From assembly GCA_964393405.1 (NCBI GenBank), contig CAYMTR010000007.1, positions 1 to 64,000 of the forward strand: a stretch of 64,000 nt of DNA, in the 5' to 3' direction. Positions 18,001-25,682 of this stretch are shown here, in pieces (position 1 is the first letter of the stretch; every line of letters begins with the position of its first letter). A model generated the notes under the pieces. It saw only the letters and a program-made list of their open reading frames with translations, was not told the origin of the DNA and did no database searches. Origin of the DNA: CAYMTR01 sp964393405. GTDB lineage: Bacteria; Bacteroidota; Bacteroidia; Bacteroidales; Prolixibacteraceae. The position numbers and the translations under genes were made by a program.

Positions 18001-19608
18001 ATGAAACCAGTTATTGTTATTTCCTGTTGTTTGATAATTTTATTATCAGCCTGTGGTGTAAAAACAAAGAAATCAGATGATAACTGTATTTCTGTTGTGC
18101 CTAAACCGAATATAGTTTTATTACACAAGGATGGGTTTACACTAGATGAAAATATTACTATCAATTTGAAAGATGTTAATTTTTCCATTGGATATGTCGT
18201 AACTGTGATTCATGATTATTTACTATCCCGGTTAAATATCAATTCTGAGGTATCTGGAATGGGTAAAATAGCCTATGAAAATGATTCTGAATTAGCTTCA
18301 GAATCGTATGTTCTTAAAATAGATAAGACTGGGATATTGATTAAAGCATCTGATTATAACGGCTTCTTGTATGGTACTCAAACACTGATGCAGCTATTTG
18401 ATACTGCTGAAAGGTCGTCCGGCAAAGTGAAACTTCCCGGTGTTGAGATATATGACCAACCGGCTTTCAAGTGGAGGGGAATGCACCTCGATGTGTGCAG
18501 ACATTTTTTCAAGCCTGAGTTTATTAAAAAGATGCTGGATGGTATGGCAATGCACAAGCTTAATACTTTTCACTGGCACCTTACTGACGATCAAGGTTGG
18601 AGAATTGAAATCAAAAAATATCCTCAACTTTCAACTGTGTCGGCATGGAGGGATGAAACGATTGTAGGTCATGCACTTGACAGTCCTAAGAAATATGATG
18701 GAATAAGATACGGAGGTTATTATACTCAGGAGGAGATTAAAGATGTTATTGCTCATGCAGAGAATCTGGGAATTACGATAGTTCCTGAAATTGAGATGCC
18801 CGGTCATGCAGTGGCAGCGCTTAGTGCCTTTCCTGAGCTTTCATGTACAGGGGATCCAAAACCATTTAATGAGTGGGGCGTTTCTGATGATGTTTTTTGT
18901 GCCGGGAAGGATGAAACTTTTGTTTTTCTTAAAAATATTCTTTACGAGGTAATCAAACTGTTTCCCGGAAATGTTATTCATATTGGGGGAGATGAATGTC
19001 CTAAAACAAAATGGGAGAAATGCCCTGATTGTCAGAAAAGGATGAAAGAAGAAGGCTTGAAAACTGAAATGGAACTGCAGAGTTATTTTGTAAAAAGGAT
19101 TGAGAAGTTTATCAATTCTAAGGGTAAAAAGATTATAGGTTGGGATGAAATTCTTGAAGGAGGTTTGGCTGAAAATGCTGCCGTCATGTCGTGGAGAGGC
19201 GAAGAGGGTGGAATAGAAGCTGCTGAGTCGGGTCATGATGTAGTAATGTCTCCAAATGATATTTGCTATCTTGACCACTATCAGGTTGATGATCCAGATG
19301 AGCCATTGGCTTTCGGAGGTTTAACGACTATTGAGGACATTTACAAATGGAGTATCATTCCAAAAAATCTTTCAAAGGATAAAAGACATCATATTTTAGG
19401 TGCTCAGGCAAACGTATGGACTGAATATATACTTGACGAAAAGCATGTTGAATATATGGTCTTTCCGAGATTGTGTGCCCTAAGCGAAATTACCTGGACC
19501 AATAATGAGAATCTTAACTACGATGATTTCATGTCGAGGTTGAAAATACATAGTGAAAGACTTGGTAGAGCAGGGTTCAATTATCGCAAATTAGATGACA
19601 AGAAATAA
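18001..19608 (+). CDS. Lipoprotein beta-N-acetylhexosaminidase, GH20
   Basis: GH20 enzyme (535 residues) that releases terminal GlcNAc or GalNAc by substrate-assisted catalysis. A lipoprotein signal peptide ends in the lipobox LLSAC (Cys19), so the protein is membrane-anchored. The small GH20b domain (about 35-150) precedes the TIM barrel, which opens with KWRGMHLDVCRHFF. The catalytic pair is D331-E332 in HIGGDECPK; other family marks are HWHLTDDQGWRIEI and EIEMPGHA. It lies 27 bp after the GH2 gene. A broken NagX-like gene follows 14 bp after its stop, so the ancestral operon probably handled N-acetylated sugars. Confidence 0.94.
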   Translation: MKPVIVISCCLIILLSACGVKTKKSDDNCISVVPKPNIVLLHKDGFTLDENITINLKDVNFSIGYVVTVIHDYLLSRLNINSEVSGMGKIAYENDSELASESYVLKIDKTGILIKASDYNGFLYGTQTLMQLFDTAERSSGKVKLPGVEIYDQPAFKWRGMHLDVCRHFFKPEFIKKMLDGMAMHKLNTFHWHLTDDQGWRIEIKKYPQLSTVSAWRDETIVGHALDSPKKYDGIRYGGYYTQEEIKDVIAHAENLGITIVPEIEMPGHAVAALSAFPELSCTGDPKPFNEWGVSDDVFCAGKDETFVFLKNILYEVIKLFPGNVIHIGGDECPKTKWEKCPDCQKRMKEEGLKTEMELQSYFVKRIEKFINSKGKKIIGWDEILEGGLAENAAVMSWRGEEGGIEAAESGHDVVMSPNDICYLDHYQVDDPDEPLAFGGLTTIEDIYKWSIIPKNLSKDKRHHILGAQANVWTEYILDEKHVEYMVFPRLCALSEITWTNNENLNYDDFMSRLKIHSERLGRAGFNYRKLDDKK

Positions 19609-19622
19609 TTATTAAATCTTTA

Positions 19623-19803
19623 ATGGTTGATAATAAACGACTTGTATCTCTTGATGCTTTTAGGGGATTTACGGTTGCCGGGATGATACTTGTTAATGAT
19701 CCGGGTTCGTAGAGTTATATTTATGCACCGTTCAGACATGCTGAGTTTAATGGGCTTACCCTTGGTGATTTGGTTTTTCCTTTCTTCCTATTTATATTTT
19801 TTA
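19623..19803 (+). pseudogene. Stump of a NagX/HGSNAT-like membrane acyltransferase
   Basis: The plus strand encodes MVDNKRLVSLDAFRGFTVAG, then GMILVNDPGS, an in-frame TAG at 19710-19712, then SYIYAPFRHAEFNGLTLGDL and VFPFFLF. These are the hallmark N-terminal motifs of the DUF5009/heparan-alpha-glucosaminide N-acetyltransferase family, where the residue after NPGS is normally Trp (TGG to TAG is one change). Similarity stops after about 60 residues of an expected 370-400, and the convergent radical SAM gene begins at 19843. The gene therefore has both a nonsense mutation and a 3' deletion. It starts 14 bp after the GH20 stop and was probably the third gene of that operon. Confidence 0.78.
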
Positions 19804-19842
19804 CCGTAAAAAGATATTTATCAGGTTGTGATATAAAGGCTT

Positions 19843-20742
19843 CTAGAAAGGAAGAGTCAAGGTGGTTTCGACAGCCAGCTTTTCCTTCATCACCTTTGAG
19901 TAATTTCCTGTAAGCTTATATTTATTTCTTATTTCATTAAAGTCTTTATATAGGTTTTCCTTATAAGCCTTGTCGGCTCCTCCGGTTTTATAAAGAGTTT
20001 TAAGCTTTTCATACAGTTCCGGATATTTATTTTGTATTAAATCAAAGAAGTAGCCCCTTGTTTTTCCTCTTAAATACAATACTCCCGGCAACAAATAATG
20101 AACACCTGCATTATGGGCATTAATGCAAATAGAATTAAGGTTTTCCTGATCATCAGTTAAGTAAGGGATAATTGGCATGAAATGCAATCCGATTGAAGCA
20201 TTGGTTTTTCTGAATTCCTTAAGCATTTCAAATCTTCGGGCACTGCTGCATGAGCCGGGTTCAATCTGTTCCCTTATCTCTTCGTTGGTAGTAGTAATAG
20301 TTGCAGCAACATTGATGTATGTGATTTTTGATAATTCATCAATTAAGTTGTAATCCCTTAAAATAAGGTCAGACTTAGTCGAAATAATTGCTGGGGTCTT
20401 GTATTTAATGAGCAGTTTAAGTATTTCGGGCATAAGCTTGTAATCCGATTCACAAGGTTGATAGCTATCGGTAACCCCGCCAATATTAACTACTTCTCTG
20501 TTCCAGCTTTTCTTTCTTAACTCAGATTCAAGGACATCAACTATGTTCGTTTTAACATGGATACTTTTAAAATAATCGTTATCGTTTAAGTAATCGTGTG
20601 AATAAATGGCGTAACAATATTTGCATCCATGTTCGCAACCCCTGTATATGTTGAGGTCCCAACCATAAGGGATTTTCCTTTTTAACTTATTTAACGCTGA
20701 AGAGCAGGTAGTCTCTTTTCTTATTACAGTCAATCCTTCCAT
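19843..20742 (-). CDS. SPL-family radical SAM protein
   Basis: Radical SAM enzyme of 299 residues with the cluster motif C36-x3-C40-x2-C43 (RGCEHGCKYCYA), typical of the spore-photoproduct-lyase-like (SplB/Rv2578c) subfamily. Further family features are VNIGGVTDSYQPCE, PAIISTKSDLILRD, SIGLHFMPIIPYL and the C-terminal YKLTGNYSK region. Members without the spore-photoproduct cysteine have no established reaction. This one lies alone between remnants of other genes, so context gives no function. No frameshift or missing core residue was seen. Confidence 0.88.
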   Translation of the reverse strand: MEGLTVIRKETTCSSALNKLKRKIPYGWDLNIYRGCEHGCKYCYAIYSHDYLNDNDYFKSIHVKTNIVDVLESELRKKSWNREVVNIGGVTDSYQPCESDYKLMPEILKLLIKYKTPAIISTKSDLILRDYNLIDELSKITYINVAATITTTNEEIREQIEPGSCSSARRFEMLKEFRKTNASIGLHFMPIIPYLTDDQENLNSICINAHNAGVHYLLPGVLYLRGKTRGYFFDLIQNKYPELYEKLKTLYKTGGADKAYKENLYKDFNEIRNKYKLTGNYSKVMKEKLAVETTLTLPF

Positions 20743-20786
20743 TTAAATAGTATTGATAATGTGATTATGACAGTTCAATGTTTATC

Positions 20787-20879
20787 TTATCTTTCATTAT
20801 AGGAATTACTTTGGGCAAGATTAATAATAGGGGAAAATATTAAGATAATTGGCAATATAAAGGAGATTAATTTTTTCAT
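20787..20879 (-). pseudogene. Orphan signal-peptide ORF, likely remnant of an exported protein
   Basis: A 30-codon frame starts with an ATG and reads as a classic signal peptide (MKKLISFILPIILIFSPI, then INLAQ) followed only by SNSYNER and a stop. It looks like the 5' end of an outer-membrane or secreted protein gene whose body is gone. It lies just downstream, on the same strand, of the barrel remnant at 20916-21293. The two could be shuffled pieces of one or two related genes. A true tiny secreted peptide cannot be excluded. Confidence 0.4.
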
Positions 20880-20915
20880 ATTATTCGTTTTATTTCCTTG
20901 TAAAAAAAATAAATT

Positions 20916-21293
20916 TTATTTTTTTGCAAGGGTTATTAAAATCCCTGCTTTTACTCCATAAAATGATCTGTTAAATAAAGGGACAAACGCCCCGGTTTGT
21001 AATATACGATATTTGTAAAAGGTTGATAAATAAATAGAAAAATGCCTGCTTAATTCGAATTCAAAACCTGGATTAATATTTATATCAGTTGAAAAAGTTT
21101 CAAAAATTTCATCAATATAAACATGTTGCCAATATGCAGTTTCTCCATTAATAACATGATGTGGTCCATATAAATAGTATTCTAAAAAAGTGCCAAAATA
21201 AAACCCTGCATTTATAAATCCTTTTACTGATGTTTTGAAAATTTCAGGTGATATCAGTCGTAAAGAACTAAAGATGAAATAATTGAAGCAGCA
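20916..21293 (-). pseudogene. 5'-truncated outer-membrane beta-barrel remnant
   Basis: A frame of about 125 codons is open from an upstream TAG (21294-21296) to TAA at 20916-20918 but has no ATG. The translation has alternating aromatic and hydrophobic residues typical of porin-like barrels (GFINAGFYFGTFLEYYLYG, FEFELSRHFSIYLSTFYKYR, FYGVKAGILITLAKK), ending in a last strand of the kind seen in PorT-like Bacteroidota barrels. The N-terminal part and signal peptide are missing. It explains most of the otherwise empty 575-bp gap between the radical SAM and AlkD genes. No specific family is recognised. Confidence 0.6.
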
Positions 21294-21317
21294 CTAATCG
21301 AATTGTTAAAATAGCAT

Positions 21318-22025
21318 CTATTTGCTCATCGCAGCTTTTTTGAGGTTTTCTGGCATCTTTTCAATAGCATACCTCAAAGAAGTACGTGGCATGATTGCCT
21401 TCTTGCTGATTACATAATCAAAAACTTCCTGTTGGTAAGCCTGACTTGCAGCCTTTAGCATCCAGCCATATCCTTTTTGTACCAGGTCATCTTTGTCGAG
21501 TAATAAAATATCGGCTATTTCAAATATTTCTTTTAAAAATAATCCTTTTCTTGCTGGAACGATTAAAGAAACAGCTGCAGCCCTTTTTGTCCATCTGTTT
21601 GTTGAATATGCAAATTCTTTAAGCTTGGTGATATATTCGGGGTACATTGTTACAAAATCACCAATTGTGTGATTGCACAATGTGTCGCAGGAAGCCCAGT
21701 TATTTACGTAATTATTTACCCACTTATCAAATATTACGAAATCGGTAGGCTCATACCTTTTGTTGATAAAATGTGACCAATTACAAGCTATAAATGACTC
21801 TTCCAGATATCCTGATTGCCATAACTCTTCGCATAATTGAAATATTTCAGCCTTATCAAGGTCTTTTACTTTTTTGAAGTACTCTTTCGCAATCTTTCCA
21901 ACCAAATCAGTCTTTATACCATAAGGTTTTATTTCTTCTTTGAAAAATCTAAAACTTGTCTCCCGGGTCTTTTCATCAATATTGGACTTAAGTTCTTTAC
22001 GTAATTCTATGATTAGGTTATTCAT
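21318..22025 (-). CDS. AlkD-like DNA alkylation repair protein
   Basis: HEAT-repeat protein of 235 residues in the DNA-alkylation-repair (AlkD/AlkC-like) superfamily. Family-type motifs include FFKEEIKPYGIKTD near the N-terminus, the NWASCDTLCNHTIGDF stretch and WTKRAAAVSLIVPARKG in the C-terminal repeats. In characterised AlkD enzymes, residues from the DxxC/W region and a conserved Arg contact alkylated bases; here W, D and C of NWASCD are present. It is the last gene of a four-gene operon (12-bp gap), an unexpected partner for a flavoprotein and a membrane protein. It may simply be co-transcribed. Confidence 0.88.
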   Translation of the reverse strand: MNNLIIELRKELKSNIDEKTRETSFRFFKEEIKPYGIKTDLVGKIAKEYFKKVKDLDKAEIFQLCEELWQSGYLEESFIACNWSHFINKRYEPTDFVIFDKWVNNYVNNWASCDTLCNHTIGDFVTMYPEYITKLKEFAYSTNRWTKRAAAVSLIVPARKGLFLKEIFEIADILLLDKDDLVQKGYGWMLKAASQAYQQEVFDYVISKKAIMPRTSLRYAIEKMPENLKKAAMSK

Positions 22026-22037
22026 TTGAAAGAAATT

Positions 22038-22406
22038 TTATTGGTTAATTAATGCATCTTCCACGGCTTTCAGGAATGCTTCTGATGAAGTTGTTGCCCC
22101 ACTGATTGCGTCAACTTGTATTGATTGTTGTTTAATTACCATGTTTACAAGTTCATTATTGTATTCTTCTGTCCCCTTTGAGGATTTTACAACTTTAATA
22201 GTATCAATTTTATTGGATTTGATGTAAACCTCTACTTCATATTTGCACTTGTGAATTTTGCTTTTTCCGGTATATTTCCCGTCTTCTTTTGAGTATAAAT
22301 TAATCTCCTTGAGTGGTTTTTTGTTTACCTCGTCTTTCGTTTTCCTTGACTGAGGATTTAACGAGATCATTATAGAAACAAATAATAATAAAAGCAGTGT
22401 CTTCAT
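22038..22406 (-). CDS. Exported FMN-binding domain protein with ApbE flavinylation motif
   Basis: Small protein of 122 residues with a signal peptide or N-terminal anchor (about 1-18) and one FMN-binding domain like that of NqrC/RnfG. The motif D99-A-I-S102-G-A-T105-T fits the ApbE consensus Dxx[ST]GAT, in which the Thr carries covalent FMN, so T105 is the predicted attachment site. Such proteins carry electrons outside the cytoplasm. The gene sits 25 bp after a multi-pass membrane protein and 12 bp before the AlkD-like gene. No ApbE or Rnf/Nqr gene is in the window, so the redox partner is unknown; the neighbouring membrane protein is a candidate by position only. Confidence 0.88.
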   Translation of the reverse strand: MKTLLLLLFVSIMISLNPQSRKTKDEVNKKPLKEINLYSKEDGKYTGKSKIHKCKYEVEVYIKSNKIDTIKVVKSSKGTEEYNNELVNMVIKQQSIQVDAISGATTSSEAFLKAVEDALINQ

Positions 22407-22431
22407 GGCTGGAATAACTATTTAAATTTAA

Positions 22432-23172
22432 TTATTTGTAATCTTTTCCGGGATTTATTACAACTTTTCTTCTTAAATATTTTGACATCATAAAACCTAT
22501 TGAAATAAATGCAAGGTAGGTAAAGGTAATTATTACAATCTCAAACCTGTAACTTCTGTCAATACCATATTTCAGTGAAATGTATATTAACGCTATGATT
22601 GACAATAAAAATGGACTTAACAGGACTATCTTTATATAACGCACTTTTTTGTCAGCAAATGAAAAACAGGGTGCTAATATTAAAAAGGAAAGACCAATCA
22701 TAAGATAACCTAATTCTTCCAAAGCTATAAAAATCCCATGATCATTGTATTGAGTAAGAATAGCAATTCCTTCGGTTTCATTGTTCATCAGACTTATCGG
22801 AATAACAGCAAATTGAATAAAATAATTTGCCAGCAGCACAGTTGATGCTATTATAGCAAAAGTCACTCCGGTAAAACTGAAGATTTTCCTGCTTTCATCA
22901 GTGTTCTTATATACTGATGCCATAAAAATTATGTATCCAATAAGTTGAAATATTGCCAAATATATCCAAATATAATCCTTGGGATATTGCCTTAGACTAT
23001 CAAGATATGGATACTCAATACAGTTGCCCTGACAAAATGGTCCGGCAGGAGGTACTGCAATTAATGCAAACCCAAATGTTATTATTGTCATAATTGAAAG
23101 AAAGGTTGATGAATAAATTCCAACCTTTACTGAAATGTCTGAATTTGAATTTTTGTGTGCCATAATTTTCAT
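22432..23172 (-). CDS. Multi-pass inner-membrane protein of unknown function
   Basis: About 246 residues from ATG 23172; another ATG at 23163 and a TTG at 23193 are possible starts. About six hydrophobic helices are visible (SSTFLSIMTIITFGFALIAV, IYLAIFQLIGYIIFM, SFTGVTFAIIASTVLLANYF, ALEELGYLMIGLSFLILA, IVLLSPFLLSIIALIYISL, IVIITFTYLAFISIGFMM). The first periplasmic loop contains two Cys (FCQGNC), which could form a disulphide. A mid-protein loop has the pattern NDHGIFIALEELGY. The plan resembles DUF998/DUF4386-like membrane families, but I do not recognise it with confidence. It is flanked by the regulator gene (36 bp from this start) and the FMN-binding protein gene (25 bp). Confidence 0.7.
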   Translation of the reverse strand: MKIMAHKNSNSDISVKVGIYSSTFLSIMTIITFGFALIAVPPAGPFCQGNCIEYPYLDSLRQYPKDYIWIYLAIFQLIGYIIFMASVYKNTDESRKIFSFTGVTFAIIASTVLLANYFIQFAVIPISLMNNETEGIAILTQYNDHGIFIALEELGYLMIGLSFLILAPCFSFADKKVRYIKIVLLSPFLLSIIALIYISLKYGIDRSYRFEIVIITFTYLAFISIGFMMSKYLRRKVVINPGKDYK

Positions 23173-23208
23173 AATTTGATGATTAAGGCACAAACTTCTT
23201 AATTATTC

Positions 23209-25011
23209 TTATCCCTGTCGTCCGAATTTATAGGCACGTACATATTCGGAAGGAGTTAATCCTAATTCTTTTTTAAAAAAAGAATTAAAAGTTGTTTTTG
23301 AATTAAATCCGCTTTCATATGCCATTCCAAGTATTGAAAGATGAGAAAATTTAGGATTTCTCATAATTTCAAGAAAATGTTTTAATCTGTAGTTGTTTAA
23401 AAATTCATAAAAGTTTTTTCCGATCTTTTCATTTAGATATTGAGAGAGTTGATTTGTTGAAATTTCAAGCATCTCGGCTAAATCAGGCATACCTAATGTC
23501 GGATGAAGATAAGTTTTTTGTATTTCCATTATGATCTCAAGTGATTGATTGATAGAATTAATTAACTCATCAGGCAAATTGGATTTCTTATATTTATTTC
23601 CTGTTAAATTTTTCTTTTCAATATTTAATGGAATTTCAATTTTTGAGATAGCTTTCTTAAACCTGGGTTCTTCCCTTATTTCATCCCAAATACTATCGAT
23701 ATGTACGTAAAGGAACGGAGTAGAATTAAATGATATCCCTTTTTCTATTTGTTTTAGGGTCTTATCTATATTCCCAGTTTTAAGGTGCATTATTCCCAAA
23801 TAATAATAATAGGGTGATCCATCAAAATCAATGCAGTTTATTATATTCTCTATATCCCTTACTATTTCAAGTGCTTCTTCTTTTTCTCCTTTGAAAGAAT
23901 GATATATGCCTTTAACAGGCATTAGAATTGTTTGAAGAGCGTGATCTTTTTCAATGTAATGAATAATTTCAAGGGCTTCGTCAAACCTATTTAACCTGCA
24001 TAAAATCTCAGCCTTGGTTATGAAATTTGCACTCCAGTATGGAGAAAGTTCAATGTTTTTGTTTATATAATCGAGTGCTTTCTCACTGTCACCGGTTAAA
24101 TGGTATAAATAGCCAATACAAAATTTAATATTTCCACCAAAGGGATCAAGCTTTTCTGCTTCAAAGTATGCTCCAAATGCTTCATCGATCCTTCCTAATG
24201 AAGCTAAAGCCATTCCTTTATCAATCAGCGCAATTGAATAGCTTGGTCTCAGTTCTAAAGCCTTTTTAGAATTGTCAAGAGATGTTGAAGGATTGAAATC
24301 AATCCAGTAGTTTTTTTCCGCAAGTAGAACATATAGCTCAGGTATATTATGATTTAGTTCAATTAATCTGTTAATACATTTGTTAACTTGTATTCCAACT
24401 TCCTTTTGATCCATCATTCCGGTTGAACCAAGCCAGGTATAACAATTGCACAGACTTACAAATGGCTTTGAAAATTTTGGGTCATATTCAATCGATTTTT
24501 CAAATAGATGTATTATCTGCTCCCCTTTGTTACTGTCAAGTTGATTGAGCAAAAACAATCCTTTGAAATATAAATCTAATGCGGTGTCATTTTGTGTAAA
24601 GGCGTCACTGCTTTTTATTAAAATTTTTTCATTTATTCTGTTGGCTATTTTACCTGCAACTTCATCTTGTATCTTAAAAATGTCCTTTACTGGCTTATCC
24701 CAGGTTTCAGACCATAAGTGAAATCCATCATCAGCTTTTATCAATTGTGCTGTAATTCTTATTTTATTAGGTGATTTTCTGATACTGCCTTCAAGAATAT
24801 ATGAAACATTAAGCTTATGTCTAACTTCCTTCATATCTGTTTGATTATTTTTAAAAGCGAAGGATGATGATCTGGAAGTCACATGAAGTCCATCAAGATT
24901 TGAGAGCACATTTATTGTTTCTTCTGTTATTCCATCTGCAAAATACTCATCTTCAGGGTCTGAGCCAATATTTTCAAAGGGTAGTACTGCTATGCTGAAT
25001 CTGGAAATCAT
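23209..25011 (-). CDS. TolB-like/TPR/AraC-HTH one-component regulator
   Basis: Protein of 600 residues in three blocks. Residues about 4-135 form a TolB/FlgO-like domain of the type found with adenylate cyclases and CadC-like regulators (IAVLPFENIGSDPEDEYFAD, YILEGSIRKSPNKIRI, LWSETWDKPVKDIF). Residues about 145-450 are TPR-like helical repeats (ALDYINKNIELSPYWSANFI). Residues about 490-598 are an AraC-type double HTH (LSQYLNEKIGKNFYEFLNNY, then the FNSKTTFNSFFKKELGLTPSEY signature). There is no signal peptide or membrane helix, so it is probably a cytoplasmic regulator. It leads a four-gene operon and may regulate it. It is the reverse of the usual CadC order, in which the HTH is N-terminal. 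Confidence 0.88.
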   Translation of the reverse strand: MISRFSIAVLPFENIGSDPEDEYFADGITEETINVLSNLDGLHVTSRSSSFAFKNNQTDMKEVRHKLNVSYILEGSIRKSPNKIRITAQLIKADDGFHLWSETWDKPVKDIFKIQDEVAGKIANRINEKILIKSSDAFTQNDTALDLYFKGLFLLNQLDSNKGEQIIHLFEKSIEYDPKFSKPFVSLCNCYTWLGSTGMMDQKEVGIQVNKCINRLIELNHNIPELYVLLAEKNYWIDFNPSTSLDNSKKALELRPSYSIALIDKGMALASLGRIDEAFGAYFEAEKLDPFGGNIKFCIGYLYHLTGDSEKALDYINKNIELSPYWSANFITKAEILCRLNRFDEALEIIHYIEKDHALQTILMPVKGIYHSFKGEKEEALEIVRDIENIINCIDFDGSPYYYYLGIMHLKTGNIDKTLKQIEKGISFNSTPFLYVHIDSIWDEIREEPRFKKAISKIEIPLNIEKKNLTGNKYKKSNLPDELINSINQSLEIIMEIQKTYLHPTLGMPDLAEMLEISTNQLSQYLNEKIGKNFYEFLNNYRLKHFLEIMRNPKFSHLSILGMAYESGFNSKTTFNSFFKKELGLTPSEYVRAYKFGRQG

Positions 25012-25100
25012 ATATTCAAAATTTAACTTTAAATTTAATTAAAAAGGCGGCACATTTTTGTACAGCCTCATCAAGTTTCTATTAAAATCTGAGTTTTGAA

Positions 25101-25616
25101 TTATATAGGCTTGAATTGTAATGATCCAAACCTCTTTAATGAATCGGCAAGGCAAATTTTTATCTGTTCTTTTGAGTTTCCAATTTTAATCAGTGCCTTG
25201 GAGATACCTGCTTCTGTGTTTATTTCTCCTTGATTAAGAAGTATAGCATCTCCTTCAACATAAAATTCTACTGTAATTCCATTCTCGGGTACCACAGTTC
25301 CATTTTTATCAGTTAAAGAAGCATATACAAAGATCACATCATTGCATCCTGCTTTAGGCTCTTTTCCACTGATATATCTTTTAAGCTAATATTGAGATGG
25401 TGCTTCAGGTGTTTTTAAACTATGGGTTGCGACTGCTTTTTCTCCGATATATCCGACAGCAATAAGTTCTCCTTCTTCAAATTTGTCTAAAATGAAGGTA
25501 AATGGAGGATTTCCAAGATTTCCGGAGATATTATTGTTATCCGGTTTTTGAACTCCAAGACTCCTTCCATTTAGTTTGAGTTCTACTTCTTCAAAGTTGC
25601 TGAAACCCCTTCTGAA
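25101..25616 (-). pseudogene. C-terminal remnant of a GH2 glycosidase
   Basis: Reading on the minus strand from about 25616, the frame encodes a DUF4982-like domain (NFEEVELKLNGRSLGVQKPD, FEEGELIAVGYIGEKAVATH). It meets an in-frame TAG at 25386-25388 and continues in the same frame into an Ig-like C-terminal domain (SGKEPKAGCNDVIFVYASLT, VEFYVEGDAILLNQGEI). These are the last two domains of large Bacteroidota GH2 enzymes. The catalytic barrel and N-terminus are absent and the 5' edge abuts the queA end. It is therefore a truncated pseudogene carrying a nonsense codon. Confidence 0.75.
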
Positions 25617-25635
25617 TAAAGGTGATTTTTCATTA

Positions 25636-25665
25636 TGGTACAATGCTATATGTACCATTGTACCA
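25636..25665. repeat. Perfect 10-bp inverted repeat with 10-nt spacer
   Basis: TGGTACAATG at 25636-25645 is the exact reverse complement of CATTGTACCA at 25656-25665. It sits 17 bp downstream of the queA stop on queA's strand and at the broken edge of the GH2 remnant. There is no T run on either side, so it is a poor intrinsic terminator. It may be a protein-binding site or the scar of a lost element. Confidence 0.6.
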
Positions 25666-25682
25666 CAGTTAAATAAATTCAA

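Noticed and set aside
19710..25388. TAG read as a sense codon, because two otherwise good frames cross a TAG
   Set aside because: Intact genes nearby end in TAG (the kinase at 16143, the protease at 49333, the GH2-like gene at 37374), and both TAG-containing frames are also truncated, so they are pseudogenes.
25600..25640. Mobile repeat inserted at the edge of the GH2 remnant (frame reads KSPLFRRGF)
   Set aside because: It looks like a common interspersed-repeat translation, but only one copy is visible in the window and no target duplication is seen, so it was not called.
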